A stretch of DNA of 64,000 bases, taken from assembly GCF_901933205.1 (NCBI RefSeq), contig NC_044573.1, forward strand, positions 28,207,493-28,271,492. Direction: 5' to 3'. The translations under genes were made by a program, and so were the position numbers. Below, one piece after another: positions 24,798 to 37,980 of the stretch. Under the pieces are notes generated by a model, which saw only the letters and a program-made list of their open reading frames with translations, did not search any database and was not told the DNA's origin. The stretch's first letter is position 1. Each line of letters begins with the position of its first letter. This DNA is from Camarhynchus parvulus. Its lineage: Eukaryota; Chordata; Aves; Passeriformes; Thraupidae.

Positions 24798-24844
24798 GCT
24801 TTTACTCTGTCATTTTCCTTTTTGCTTTTTACTCTGTCATTTCT
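24798..24844. repeat. Two-copy tandem duplication, about 26 bp
   Basis: 'actctgtcattt' preceded by a GC-T-run occurs twice, with unit starts at 24798 and 24824 and one length difference in the T run. It looks like a simple slippage duplication. Confidence 0.8.
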
Positions 24845-25220
24845 AGTTGTGCCATAGAGCCATTTAGTAGTCACTCTATGTTTCTATGTAGCATCGATTT
24901 GGTCCACTGATCAGGGATAACTGCCTGAGTGTTCCAAAAGCAAGGCTGACTGAATTAACACACTCCTGAAAAAATCCAAAAACCTTGGAGAACACCTGTG
25001 ACTTTTTAACCTCCTCATCCTCTTCAAATATAATTGAATTGAAGTCATGACATGACAATATCTGAATGTAGCAGTCCAGTCAAATATATATATAAAGATT
25101 AAATAGTCCTTTGTCTGTCAGGAAATGCCGTGAAAATTGTCCAGGTTTGGAAAAAGTATCCAAAATAGCAGAACAGAAGAAACCCTATCCATATATATTT
25201 TATTTTTTTGTGGGGGAATT
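24845..25220. other. Unassigned noncoding stretch
   Basis: AT-rich sequence with a short TA run near 25086-25094. No gene or repeat family recognised. Confidence 0.5.
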
Positions 25221-25245
25221 TTTTGTTTTGTTTTGTTTTGTTTTG
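25221..25245. repeat. (TTTTG)5 microsatellite
   Basis: Five perfect copies of TTTTG follow a TG-rich patch. On the minus strand this is CAAAA, a motif typical of simple-repeat expansion. Confidence 0.9.
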
Positions 25246-26429
25246 TGAATTTCTCTGTTTTGAGTTTAGTGACCCTGAATACCCAGCAGAAAATTCATCA
25301 CTTCCAGAAGAGGTTTATGCCATTTAATTATCAGGATTTCTACCTCAGCCTCTATGAAGTTGGCCAAGAAACCAGTTCCTTGACCATGGGATTGATAGTC
25401 ACTAATTATAGACTGTGTCAAATCTGTGAAAAAATGTCAAGAGTAGGCAAAGGAATGGAGTGTGCCAGTGTTTGGCTGTGGAAAATGTGAAGTCTCATTC
25501 GGATCCTCAGGATTAATGTTGTCCTTTTCACCTTCTCCTGAAAAACAAGAAATCATCCTCTTTTGTTTTGCTCCTTATCAAGTGCCCTGTACCTGAAGTC
25601 CTTCGCTTTCTCTGAAATAGAAAGACTCTAAGTAAGGCAGAATAACATCTCATTGCCAACTACAGCTTATTTCTATATGTTTGATTGTGAATAAGCAAAC
25701 ATTTACTTTGGAGAAAGACACTGAATTTGGATGAGTCAGTGAAGGAAAGAAGTTTAGCATGCATTCTGCATTACTCAAGTTTCTTGCCAGGGACACACAT
25801 ACACAACATATGAACTAAGCATTTTGTGGTCAGACATCTACACCTAAAACTTTTGACATCTCCAATTTTTTTCCTCCTTAAATGCCAAAAATACACCCCA
25901 ACATAAATATTAAGTCCAGGCTTGGTAGGCTGCTCACAGACCTTCTCTACCAGTCTCAGGTGATGCTGGTGCTGCTGTTTCTGTGTCTTTAGCCTTGTCG
26001 TAGGCTGACTGTACCAGAGAGGTCAGGGCTGCTGTGACACTTACACAGATCCAATCACCATCACATGGGACTTGAAAAGGAGTCAGATTGAGCTCAGATC
26101 CCTCAAGGTATTTTGACATCTACCTGACACTGACTTTGAAGTGAGCTGGGCAGCTGCAGTGGGAGCCGAGATGGTCATACCACATTCCTGCAGTACTTTG
26201 TCCTCAGGAAATCCCACTGCACAACCCAGAGGTATGCAGATTGCAGCATCCTTCACCACCACTCCCACCCCTGGCTGCAATTCATTAAGTCTCCTGAATA
26301 CATCTGGGACATCTATAAATATTTATGGTTGCAGGCTGGCATGACTTTCTCAAAGTCACGGAGGACTTGCATCATGGAGCACAAAGCTCATTTTGCTTTA
26401 AGCACAGGGTCATGTTTCCATTTTAAACA
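25246..26429. other. Unassigned noncoding stretch
   Basis: No gene or repeat family recognised. Confidence 0.45.
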
Positions 26430-26646
26430 GGGATGCTCAGTCCCCCCTCTGCCCAGTGCAGACCCTTAGGGGTGTACACCTCTGCAGCAGCCCCACCACA
26501 GCCAGCCCTGTCCCTGCTGTGAGGGTCCCTGTCCCCACTGCTGGGCTGGTTCCTGCCTGCTCCTTCCCCTCAAACCCTCTGTCTGAGCACAGACCCCAGC
26601 CAGGGCTGCACTTCAGGCTGCCTGGCTCAGGCAGAGGAGCAATAAA
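26430..26646 (+). other. GC-rich, CpG-poor block ending in AATAAA
   Basis: About 210 bp are clearly richer in C and G than their surroundings but have almost no CpG, so this is not a CpG island. The block ends at an AATAAA (26641-26646) and composition then returns to AT-rich. It could be a decayed insertion or an old transcript end. I recognise no family. Open frames on both strands (69 and 72 codons) have no domain. Confidence 0.35.
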
Positions 26647-26706
26647 GAATTTCAAATGCCTTTAAGGCACATTGACTTTCAGAAACGGTTGACACAGTCA
26701 TTTTTC

Positions 26707-26722
26707 ATTTATTTATTTATTT
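26707..26722. repeat. (ATTT)4 microsatellite
   Basis: Four perfect ATTT units in an AT-rich context. Confidence 0.85.
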
Positions 26723-29700
26723 GTCGGGCACAGCATTTTGTGTGTGTGGAATGTTTTCCTTTCTCCCTTTTCCAGCAAGAGATTGGAGGGTAAATTACTA
26801 ATATACTATTAATAGAAGACTTTTTTGACAGTTAAAGCTGGCAAGCAAACAAAGAAAAAAATTATAACAGTGCATGAAAGTGAATTAGCAAATATACAAA
26901 TTGAAGGGATGATCCTTGTCCTGGCAGAAAATGGTAGGTGAAGAGGGATTGATGACAAAGACACATTGCTGAGATATCTCACCTGAGCAGGGGGCTGGAA
27001 TATGTCTTCCACAGCACTTTTTATGCTTCCCATAGAAAAGAGTGATGCACTCTTACTATCTGTCTCAAAATGGAGCAAATTTGGCAGAGCAAAACCATGG
27101 TTGAGCCTTTGAGGGGTGTCTGACTGTTGGTATTTTCTGGTTTATATAGCTCCTCAAATATAATGAAGTCTCCACTCATTTACTGTTCAAGGACTGCCCC
27201 ATATTTAGACAGGGACAATGCACAGAATTGAACAAAACTAACTTCAAGGCAAGTTTTGGAAATGTGACATAAAAGAAGAAAGACTGTCAATTCACCCTGT
27301 AGTTGAGCAGCCTTGGCTAGTCTTTTTGTTTTATTTTTTTTTAATCTTTATTTGAATATCTTTAGAGAAATATCTTCTTCAGCAGTGAAAATTAAAATGA
27401 AACTTTAGAAAAAAATCTAAGGCTACAGAGCCAAGCATTGTGTGTGGATAGATTAGAGTTAAGGCTCATTTGCAGGAGAAAAGACAGCACAACATTTGCA
27501 GTGAAAAGAACAGAAAGGATCTTGCCCCCACTCTTTCACTTAATAGAGGCAGTTTGGGGAAAATTTCTAATGAATCCTATCCAACCATAAAATCATGTAG
27601 AAAATGAATTGTATCTGACAATAAAATAAAAGTGAACTAAATTACAATGTTCCTATATTTGCAGGATAAATTAATTTCATGTTTGGAATACTAATTGTTC
27701 ACTGTAGGGCCTCACAAGTATTTCTTGTCATTGCTTCAGCTCCTGACAGAAGAAATTTTGCCCATGCAGAATGATGTTTTTGACTGCGGCACCAGAAGGA
27801 AGAAAAACCAATCTTTTAGAGCAGAAGGAGGACTTCCCAGGTGCCACCCCCTCTGCTCCCCAGACAGTTTGTGGAAAGGCATTTGAAAGGTGGGTGATTT
27901 GTCCTTTGAAGATGGAGAGAGAAGGAAAGTGGACCTTGATAGGAGCTGTGACTGGCCCCCAAGGACACCATCTGACACACATTCTCCAAACACCTCATCA
28001 AAGGCAGAGGCAGCAGCCATGCCCAGTGAGCCCTGGATCTTGTAGGAGCCTGATTGTCTTTCTGCAGAGAGCCTACCCTTCAGATCTAAGAGGCAGCTCT
28101 CCTTTGGCATGGCTTCAAGGACCTGCAGGTCTTTGGTGCCTGGAAAGAAGCTGCAAAGAGTGTCAAGCAGCTCAAAGGAGGCACCATGAGCGAAAAAACA
28201 CATTTGTACCACACAATTATTACAGTTAAAAGTACAAATAAACTGAACACCTTCCCCAAAAATAATAAGCTTTTAAAAAATACACAGTAAAAATTTATGT
28301 GAAGGCTGTGTATACACACAGTTAAAAATATTTTTAATAAAAAAAAGCCATAAAACTAATAAAGCAGATTAAAGAAGTGATAATTCAGTGGGGAAGTTTA
28401 AATGCTCAATTCCATGACAAGTTCTATTAATATGACTGTTTTTAGGAGACAGAAATGAGAATCTATTTCTCCCAAGGGGAATCTTAGGGCAGTTATTTCT
28501 CCTGAAGAGAGTTCATTTTGGAATGCAAGGATTCTTCTGAATTGCCAATGGTTCCCTCTATCCCTAAAAATTAATATATGTTTCTGATTGACAGGTTTAA
28601 TGGACTTCTTTTGCATGATGCTAAAGCCACCTGATATTTGAATTTAGTTTGGAGTTGCATGACTGTCTCCATCCTCCCTAGGACCTTCTAGCTGTACTCT
28701 CTCCACACTTAATGAATTCCAATCTCAGGCAAAGTGAGCCAAAAGAAACCTGGGCTCCAGTGACTGAGGTTATTTTGGGCACCTCTAATGCTAAAGAGCC
28801 TGGGCAATGAAGTGCTGAAAATGAAGCAAACTACAGGGGCTTCCTCTTACCCAGCATCTCTGTATCTCCTCCACTGAAGCAAGGTAATAATACCTTCAAT
28901 AGTTTCAGTAATTTCTCACACAGGGCAAGCAAGGCCTAAAATAACCTAAAGAGAAGACCAGATTCAGGATTCCTACAGGATGGGAGTTGTGTCCACTCAT
29001 TTGTGTGCTCAATAAAAAAAAGTGGTCAAATAAGAGAAGTGGTGGTTGTCTGGGGAAGGCTGAGTGCTGCTGCAGCCTTCGTCCGTCAGTGTTCTGGTGC
29101 AATGCTTCTGTGCTTCTACTTCGCTGAGGGGGGGAAATGAGATATGAAGGTACTCAGCAGGGTGATTAGAGCAACCATTTTCCTTGAAGATAAAATTACA
29201 AGAAAAGATCTGTATTATGGGAAAGTGGAAACAGTCATTGCCTCCAAGGCTTCTCTCTGCTGTGGAATACGGGAAGGCCAGAAGGAATCATTTGCACTGC
29301 ACATCCTTCATTTCAGTCCCTTCACACTAGTCTATTTTCTATTTTCCATCTTTTCTTTGCCCTGCTAAACTCACATTTCAAAGGGCTTGGACTGGCTCCA
29401 AAGCTGTCTTGAATAAGAGGAACTGTTTTTCCTATTGGCCAAGATGAAATTTTGACTGAGAGGGTGCATATGTTTCTTGTGATTTCCTCCTGCTTGCCTT
29501 TTGCCCAAATCCATGGCTTGTTTCCTGTGGTGTACCAATGTGTTATGCACTTGCTCATCCCTCTGATCCCTTCTTCTAGGTATTTAATCTGCTGCTCTCA
29601 GTCTGTGTAAAACCAATTTTAGACACCTTGACAGGATTTCCCACAACGTACGAAGATCTGTGTTTAAAATGTGTTTGCCCAGAAAGCTCAGGTTTACTGT

Positions 29701-29728
29701 GCCAAGGGCTGTAGCCTTCCCTGCACCG
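26723..29728. other. Unassigned noncoding stretch
   Basis: No gene is recognised. At 27736-28229 long frames are open on both strands (158 and 152 codons) in sequence with higher GC, which makes stops rarer. Neither resembles a known family. Two adjacent perfect palindromes lie at 28307-28318 ('tgtgtatacaca') and 28322-28337 ('ttaaaaatatttttaa'). Confidence 0.45.
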
Positions 29729-29850
29729 CCCAGTTCTGATCCAGCATTGCCCCTGCCAGGCATGCACACCCAGTTCTGATCCAGTATTGCCCCCTACCAG
29801 ACATGCAGACCCAGTTCTGATCCAGTATTGCCCCCTGCCAGGCATGCAGA
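29729..29850. repeat. Minisatellite, three copies of a 40-41 bp unit
   Basis: Three adjacent units start at 29729, 29769 and 29810, each opening with 'cccagttctgatccag' and closing with a 'catgca' step. Units two and three differ at only two positions, and unit one is a base shorter with several differences. A partial fourth unit begins at 29851 ('ccca'). The repeat keeps frames open on the minus strand (166 codons at 29576-30076), which explains that frame without a gene. Confidence 0.92.
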
Positions 29851-32800
29851 CCCACACAGGTGGAGGCTCCTGGGCTCCTCCTGCAGCTGAGTCTATCCAA
29901 GGTGTTCTTTCTTCACTTGGAGAGCAGTTCATCTGGAGGGAGATGAATGGACTGCCCTGGGATTCCCAGGAGAGAAAAACAAAATAATATTTCATAGGAA
30001 AGTATTTTAAACAGATGAGAGAGAGCTCCTTCTCATAATGGGAAGCAGAAGGCATGCAGAAGTAATGCAAGGTCATGGAGGAAAATAACTACTGATATTT
30101 CTGGAAAGTGTTGAATGATTACAGAGAAATAATTTCAGAATGAATGGGATGAGTAGATCAAACCCAGACTGTAAGGACAAGTGAGATGGGTGAAAGAGAG
30201 AAATGTTGAACATAGAGGTCATGGCTTTCTACATTTTGCTCCAATGGATTTGACCCTCCCTACCTGAAACACTTAGGTTGTAAAAATTTTCTTATTGTAA
30301 GCAAAAAGAGAATCCACCTTCATAGAACAAAGTCCATTTCATGCTTGCACTAAAGAAGAATATACAGTTCTTGTTCAATCCTTCTGTCTTAGCAGAACCC
30401 TAATGGGTTTGCCTGGCAAGAAAAGCAAGATCTACAACTGAGACAAGACCTTTATGGGAGAGCATATTGCTACAGATCTAGACAAAAAAGTGGAAGGCTT
30501 AGAGAGAAAAGACGGTTTAGGACATGAAGGGAAAGAGAAAGACTCCAGGACTTTGTTAGAAGAGAATAGACCTAGTATTTCTTTGAGAGTGAAGAGGAAC
30601 CTCTCCCCCAAAATATTCAGACATATGTTAGAGAGTCGTCTGTGCTCTTACATTACCACCAAAGCCTAAAAATTATTTTTGAAATTTCACGTCTGCCATT
30701 TTTCTGAGTGGAGATGCTGTTACACAGCTCAACAATTGATAGCCAAAAATAAGATATTTTTAATGGATAAATGTACTGTCATTTTAACTATCAAAAAATT
30801 TTTCGGTAACAGTGTTCTATTCTCTTCCCCCAGACACCAGGGATCCAACAAAAAATGAGCAAGATGGTTTGCGAAGTATGGCTGTTACGACTCTTCCCAC
30901 CAAAGACCATCCAGAGACATGGACAACTTGTGGAAGTGGTCAGTACTGCAGAATTGCAGTTTGGGATAGCTGGAGCCGTGGGCTGTGAAATGCGCAGCTC
31001 TCTTGTCATTTCCAAAGGCCTGGCATAGTGACTGGTTAAGGGCTTCCACTGGAGTCCCTGAGATCCTACATAACATGTGAAATGTGGCCACTGCCTCTCA
31101 TGGAAACAGAGGCAATCCAGTTTCTTGATCCAGCTGAGCCCAGAACTGAGCATCAGCTGAAGCCAAGTTCTTCTGCACATGTTAAAAACACCTCTCTGTA
31201 TTGATTTCTTGCCTTGATTAAGCACCAAATTATTCTGTCAACAGGAGCCAGGTTCTTTTGTGGCTGTGACAGGAGTGCTAAGGCATGTGCTGCATGGGTT
31301 GGTTTCAGTGGACAAATGTTTTGGGTAGTGTGAACTGAGACCACAAAACCCATAGCACAACCACTGATAAAGAGAGGAATAAGCTTTACACCTACAATGA
31401 GAAGGGAAAATCTTCAGATTCTCTTATTCAGGTGGTTTGCCAGCAAACAAATGTTTATGGAGCAAGAATCACAGGAAAACACACACCAAGTGTTCAAAAA
31501 GATGAATGCAATACCTTTAGAGAAAATGCAGGAAGAGGAACATTTTCTCTTTGTGACATTAAAAACTCCTATTTTACCATGATAATCATCATCATTAAGA
31601 GATGTGCCCTGCACACTTGAGGTTATGAAGGAAGACAAATATCAGATGGCATTGAAACATTGCGTCTTGAAACCCAGTGCAAATAAAAAAGGAGTTTTAT
31701 AACATAATTACATTCCCATTAATATGTTAATCTCTTATATACAGACATAGAGAAGCAAATACATTACTTTTAATAATTAACTCTGTAGTGAGGTTTTATT
31801 GCTGGGAAAGAAGATTTCTCTATGGAAGGGTATTTAACATTTTAATTAAGCTGTTTTTGATAGATGTTTACTGTTGCTTCAATTTCTGCTTAAAAAAACC
31901 CCATACGATTAGGAGAAAATGTAATTTTGTCACCAAAAGGGAGTTATTTTCATTTGAAGGAAGGTCTAAGGCTCCCTCTTCTTTCTTGTCTAGTTAGTGT
32001 ACAGCAGTGGCACAGTCTGTTTTAAGAGACATGCATTTCTTATGGAAAGGTTCCATTTTGTTTTCTTTTTTCGTTTCAGTAATTTTATACTTCTTGTGCC
32101 ACTGAACATTATCATCATCTTTGACCTTCTACTGGAAGGCTGCCTATGTTTTGGTGAAATAAGAAAACTCAGAAAGGATATTTAAAAACTAAGTAAAAGA
32201 AATTTATCAGATTTCTCAGATAAAAGCTGCTAAATTAACCAATATAATGGGGAAAGTAGCCTCAATTAATTGCAGAATATCAGGATTTAGGCAGGAGAAA
32301 AGAAAAAAAAAATGACTAAAAAAGAACAGGACTGAAAAACATAAAGAAATGAAAAGTCTATCAGGGATTTCCAGGCAGTGAATCTGGACAATGTACTGCT
32401 CTGAAAACAAGTCAGCAAGTTTTATGCATGGACTGGCACTTGAGCTTGATATGTAAACTGATAATTGAAAGGCTTTGCAGACGGACACCTACTTTGCAGA
32501 CCTGAAAAGGTGGATACAGATCAGCTAACCCTGCAACGACTTTCTCTGGTGAACTTGAGCATGACTCTAGGAAAAAACATCTGAGTGAGAAAAAACCATA
32601 TGGTGTCCACGGTTCACAGACAGCGTTCGGAGCTGCCACCTGGGAGGGTCAGCTCTGACCACAGCTTGTGCCAGCATGGCTCTCAGCCCCACTACAAACA
32701 GCCCTTCATTTTCATATAGGTTTGAAATCCAGACAGCAAGGGAGATAAACAATAGATTAGCATTTGTACTCTTGTTCCCTGAGCAAACCAATAGCAAACC

Positions 32801-35800
32801 AATAGCACCCTCTCAATTTGGCCCATAGCTGTGATTTCAGAAGAAATCTATAGATGCAGGTTTTGAAAAAGCATAAATTGTCCTACAGATGGCACAGATA
32901 GGACTCCCTTTCTGTGAGCCATCTAGACACCCACATGAACAAGATCTGTATTGAATTACTTAGATGGAGAAATGCCTTTCAGGCACTTGCAACAGCTCTG
33001 GGTACTATTCATCAATGAGGGGAGATGAGCACTAAGGTTATTTGCCTTAGAAGGAATTAAATGACTGCAGGGGGTACAGTAGCATTTGAAGTGCTTTATT
33101 GGAAAAAGTAAATGAAGTCTTGGCCACTCTGACCACTCACTTATAGTGATCCTGGGTACACAGATGCTGAAGTGAACACCACAGCCCCAGCAGCACTGTC
33201 CTGAGAGGAGCCACAGAGCTTTGGAGTCTGTCCCTGGTTCTGGAACCTCCCAGGCTAAGGTGTCAGCCACCTTGTTAGTGAAGGTAGGTCATCATTGAAC
33301 ATGTAAACCCAGTGACACTGGCAACTTGGCAGCTGTCACTCCCACACGACAAACCTTCCTCCTCAGGGATGGCTGGACAAGCATGAGCAACATGACTCAA
33401 ACCTGCACAAGAGCAGGGCATTTCTGGATTTGTTTCTTGTGCACATGCTGATGAGTTGAATGGATGGAAAATCAGTGAGAGTACATTTCTTCATCTTGAA
33501 GAGAAATGATAAAATGGATGCACATTGGATACTGCAGGACAACACTGCATTGGTGTGTCCTACACCACCTTCCTGTGAGCATCCATATGTGCAGTCCTGC
33601 TGAGCTCCATGTACATGCCAGGTTATTCACATTATCCTACAGACAATGTGAAGGATGAAACTTCATAAAATATTCTTTTCTGAGTCCACTAAAAAGGCAG
33701 GAGGAGACAGGAGAAGGTGGTACTTGGGGCAGGATTACAGTGGGCTGGTTCAGCCTGATGAAGTGGTGAGCTGGAGCAAGGAGGGCAAATATCATTGTCC
33801 CTGCACCAGTATGTCAGGATGCAGCATCCTTCTGATACTGTAAAGAGGCAGAAGGCAGAGGATCTGTCTCAGGAGATACAACCTTCAGGTTTGGTGAGTA
33901 TTCTCCTGAGAGTCCTACTCCCTTCTGATCTGGAATTCGCACAGATATTGGTGAGCTATGTACTACACTCTTGCGTTATCACTGTGTCTCTTCCCGAGGC
34001 AGAGCAGACATGATCCCAAGGCTATCAAAACACTTCCACAAGTTAAAGTTAACATCTTCAGAAAATTATTACAAATTAGTCACTGTGTGACCAGGTTGTC
34101 TTTTTCCTGGCACAACAGACAGGAGATACATCTGAAAATGAAAGCTCTGAGCACCGATACCAACTTCTTATTTACAAGGACAGCAAGAGAGTCTTTAGAC
34201 TAACATCACTTATTGTGACAGACCATCCAACAAAGTTTTTTTCTTTCTGGGGATCCATTTCACAGCTTCTACCCATTGATCAGCTCCAGACCACTCTGTG
34301 TCTCATGTGTCTGCACCCTTCTGCCACTGCTGGAATTCAGTAGAATTACTTGCAGACGTAGGATGCTAACCTATATTGTAACCAAGTATTTTTCCCCTTT
34401 CTGTCTAAATGTTTTTTCTTCCTCAGATATTATCATGAGGGATTCTAATACCTGTAAGTAGTATGAGGCTTCAAATCCCTGTCTTAATTTTACAGGCTGG
34501 TCTGTATATTTATTTATATCTGTAACTATAACACACAAAACTGCAAACACTTTGTCTGAAGAATGCAAAGCAAAACAAAGCTGTATTTCACTACCAGGAT
34601 GCTTTTAAGCAATTCCTGAAAGATTTCTTCTGTCTGTAGTAAGATATTCAATAAGGAAAGTATAAGGTGATTATTTAAGAATAAGACAGGCTTTTATTTT
34701 TGATTTGGAGAGCAAAAACCCCAAGAACAAATGAAAGCCAAGGCACAATAGAACAGCATGTCTTCTCTGTCAGGCACAGAGGAGGAAATGGCTGCCAGCA
34801 GGTACTTCAGTGATCCCAGGGTACAATACAAAGCAAAAAAACCAGCTATGAGCCAGACATCAAAGCACTTAAGGCCATCATCTGTGCCTTCACAGCCTCC
34901 CCAAATCTCCTGGAGGTCTGGCTTTCCAACAGTCTCTGCACTAACCCTCTTGTTCATCAGGGTCAGCAGCTGGCCGTGCAGAGGTGCTACTGCCTCTGCT
35001 GCGGACACCTCTGTGTTTCCCTCACCTGCCTGGAAGTGGTGCCACAGCAAATAGAGGGAAGGAGTGTCTGCTGTGTGCTGGGCTAGAAGCTATGTGAGGT
35101 TAGTGAGAGTTGTGCCCTCATGCAGCAAAATCGGGTTTGCTTTCCTCACAGAAAGAGCCGTGATCCTTCAGCTCTGCCCCTCCTCTGTCCTTGCCTCTCC
35201 TTTCTGAAGGGTAGCTAAAGCTCTTGATCATGTATTATGTAAGTACAACATCTGCATCCCATGCTATGAAAGTATCATGGAAGAAAGTACAAAAGGCACC
35301 ATAGCCTTGTAAAGTGCTGCAGAGAAGGAGAATTTTGGCAGTGCAATATCATCATTCTCCTCCCCAGCTCTGTTTGTGAGGGCAACAATGTATGAGCCCC
35401 TTGCCATTACCAAGGAATGCTGAAACAGTAATTTAAAATAAATTCTAGCATGTCTTTATGAAGGAGAGAAGCAAAAATGGAATCCTGATGGTGTGATGAA
35501 CTTTAATTTTTCAGAGATAACAACAGGCAATTTTTAAGGAAAGCCAAATGACTTATTGTCATTCAACAGACTAAGAGAAGTGGGTGAAAAGTTCTCTGAC
35601 ATTATCTCGACAAATAATGATAGAAGGAAAAATGTTCTGGTCCCTAAAGTGAATTGTCTTATTTAAAAACTATATTGAGGGGGGGAAAAAAACGATTCAT
35701 TTGCAATGAGTCTGAAGAGCAATAACAAATTAGTAATATATCCCTGGGTCCCTGAAAATCTCTCCTAGCCTCCTGCAACTTTGGTCACAGCACATTCTTT

Positions 35801-37248
35801 GTGCCTCAACAACCCTACCTCTGAAATGAGAATGAACTAGTAGCAGCATCACTACCAGACATGAGTGACTGTTCATGAAGTTCTCCAAAGACCTCAAATG
35901 CAAGAGGTGGAGTGAGATGCAGAGTTGCTAATTATTTTAAAGCCCCTTCATGTTCATATTAATCAAAGTGTCAAGCTGATTCTCTCTAATTTAACTAAAG
36001 AAGACAGAGCTTTCGCAGTGGGAAATGATTTAAAGTTCACCAGGCTTGCATGACAAATTTACTGTATGCTTCCCGCTTGCTGGAAGTGTGTGCCTGACGA
36101 AATTTCTTTTACTGTTTCTACTAATTGTCAGAACTGCTTCCAGTGGCTTTAAACAAATGTTGACTCAATCCTGCTGTGACATCTCAAAGCTGAATGTTTG
36201 ATACCACATATTGCTAGGAAACACAGATATAGGAATGAAATGTTACTTGAGATCCAACCTGATTGCTGCAGAGTGGGTCTACAAAGATAGAGCCTGACCC
36301 AGAAAATGTATTTAATAGACCAAAAAGAAACCTTTTAAAAAATGCATAAATACATGTACAAGTGGATCTAAAATATGCATTTGCAGGAGCCAAAACAAGA
36401 TATTCCTAGAGAGAATAGGCTATCTCATGGGAAAACATTGCATGTTTCATAACCTTCCATGAATGATTTGATTTTGCTTTAAGAACCAGCAAGAAATTCA
36501 GTGCAAAAAATAGATAAATTTACATTTCATTTAAATACTGGCAGAGAAACAAAAGATTTGATGTAAACTGACAAAAGCCAGGAGATTCTAAATGCCTTAC
36601 CCCTGCTTTTGCTCCTGAGTTCATATCTCTAATGACAGCGTGCATTTGTGTGGCAGCAGGCAGGATGTGGAGTGTCAGCTGTAACACCAACATTTCTTGG
36701 GTATTTTGTCATTTCCATCATGTCTCCAATATCTGGGAAACCTTTGACCCAAAACACTAGACCCAGACAGCCAAGCACAGTCATTCCCCCTTTTCATCTC
36801 TGTCAATGCATCCTGTCACTGGTTGTGCTGGTCCTTAGAAGGGCATGAAGTTTTTCTGAGCAAGAGACATTCCAAAGGAGAAGATGGATAAGGTAATTTC
36901 AAAGTATGGGCATCATGGCACTGCGTCAGTGATTGAGATATTCGAAATTAATGGTTGTAACTTATTGTTAGCCTCAGTAAGGGCAAGATAGATAGAGGTA
37001 AGGGATTTTTATTCCAGTCTGTGTGATGAGGACAATCATGCAGATGATGACCCTTGGCACACAGGGTAGTAAGATCTGGAGTCTGAACTGTGAATAATTC
37101 CCTTGCTTACCTGCAGCTGTAGCTATTGCACCAGTACTAGCTGAAGTGATATCCAGTGAAGGAATCTGACTTCTGTGTCCTGTGCAACCTCTATACAATG
37201 AATCTATCTTTACTGTTCTTTTTTTCACTTGAAGAACATTTGTCTCTC
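29851..37248. other. Long noncoding stretch without recognised genes
   Basis: About 7.4 kb without a recognised gene or repeat family. Longest frames are 145 codons (30791-31228, -) and 118 codons (34694-35050, -), without family resemblance. A polypyrimidine tract plus AG at 30815-30833 resembles a splice acceptor, but the frame behind it closes at 30968. The stretch 35930-36210 has AT-rich homeodomain-type motifs and preserved CpGs and may be a conserved noncoding element, which only an alignment can tell. Confidence 0.45.
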
Positions 37249-37980
37249 AGAATCACTGAATGGTTTGGGTGGAAGGGGACCCTAATGACTATATAGTTCT
37301 AACCCTGTGACACAGGCAGGGACAACTTTTGCTAGACAAGATTTCTTAAAGCCCCATCCAACCTGGTCTTGAATACTTCCAGGGATGGGGCATCCATAAC
37401 TCCTCTGGGTAACCTGTTCTAGGACCTCTCCGCTGTCACACTGAAGAATTCCTTCTTTCTATGTAATCCAAATCTACTCTATTTCAGTTTAAAGCCCTTC
37501 TCCCTTGTTCTATCACCACATGCCTTTGTAAAAAGTCCCTCTCCAGCTCACTTGTAGCTCCCTTTAGGTACTGGAAAGTGCTATAAGGTCTTTCTGAAAA
37601 CATCTCCTCCATGTTGAACAGCCATAACTTTCTCAGCCTGTCTTCATAGGAGTGGTGCTCCAGTCCTTTGTGGATCTTCATGGTCCTCCTCTGCACTCAC
37701 TCCAACAGGTCCATGTCCTCCTTATGGCGGGGGCCTCAGAGTGGGGTACAGGACATGAGTGGGATCTCACAGGAGCAGAGTAGAGGGGGAGAATCACCTC
37801 ATTCAACTGCTTGTCCCACTTCTTTTGATTCAGTCTAGGATACTGTTAGGCTGTCTGGGCTGCAAGTGTGCATGGCCAGGTCATGTTGAACTTCTAAACA
37901 ACCAACAGCCCCAGGTCCTTCTCCCCAGGGCTGCTCACAGTCCATTCTCCACCCAGCCAGTATCTGTGTTTGGGATGGGT
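37249..37980 (-). mobile_element. CR1 LINE 3' end, antisense
   Basis: The plus strand reads as the reverse complement of CR1. It opens with 'agaatcactgaatggtttgg', the CR1 3' end, then has 'ggaaggggaccc', 'gggcatccataactcctctg', the ORF2 C-terminal coding region (37480-37700) and the block around 'gtccttctccccagggctgc' near 37916. The 5' truncation near 37980 coincides with a T-run/GT-repeat tract. About 730 bp remain, and frameshifts make it inactive. Confidence 0.92.

Noticed and set aside
26430..26646. CpG island
   Set aside because: The block is GC-rich but nearly free of CpG, so it is not a CpG-island promoter.
27736..28229. Overlapping frames of 158 (-) and 152 (+) codons
   Set aside because: Both are open because local GC is higher. 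Neither looks like a known protein, and there are no convincing splice sites or promoter.
28307..28337. Two adjacent short palindromes in AT-rich sequence
   Set aside because: Perfect palindromes of 12 and 16 bases built from AT or alternating TG/CA steps are common by chance in such sequence.
29576..30076. 166-codon minus-strand frame with internal repeats
   Set aside because: The repeats are the 40-41 bp minisatellite at 29729-29850. The frame has no family resemblance.
30834..30970. Plus-strand exon candidate after a strong acceptor ('tctattctcttcccccag')
   Set aside because: Read base by base, the frame closes with TAG at 30968-30970, there is no donor before that, and the peptide is not recognisable.
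33813..33894. 82-base plus-strand candidate exon before 'gtgagtatt'
   Set aside because: The acceptor ('tccctgcaccag') is modest and the peptide matches nothing I know.
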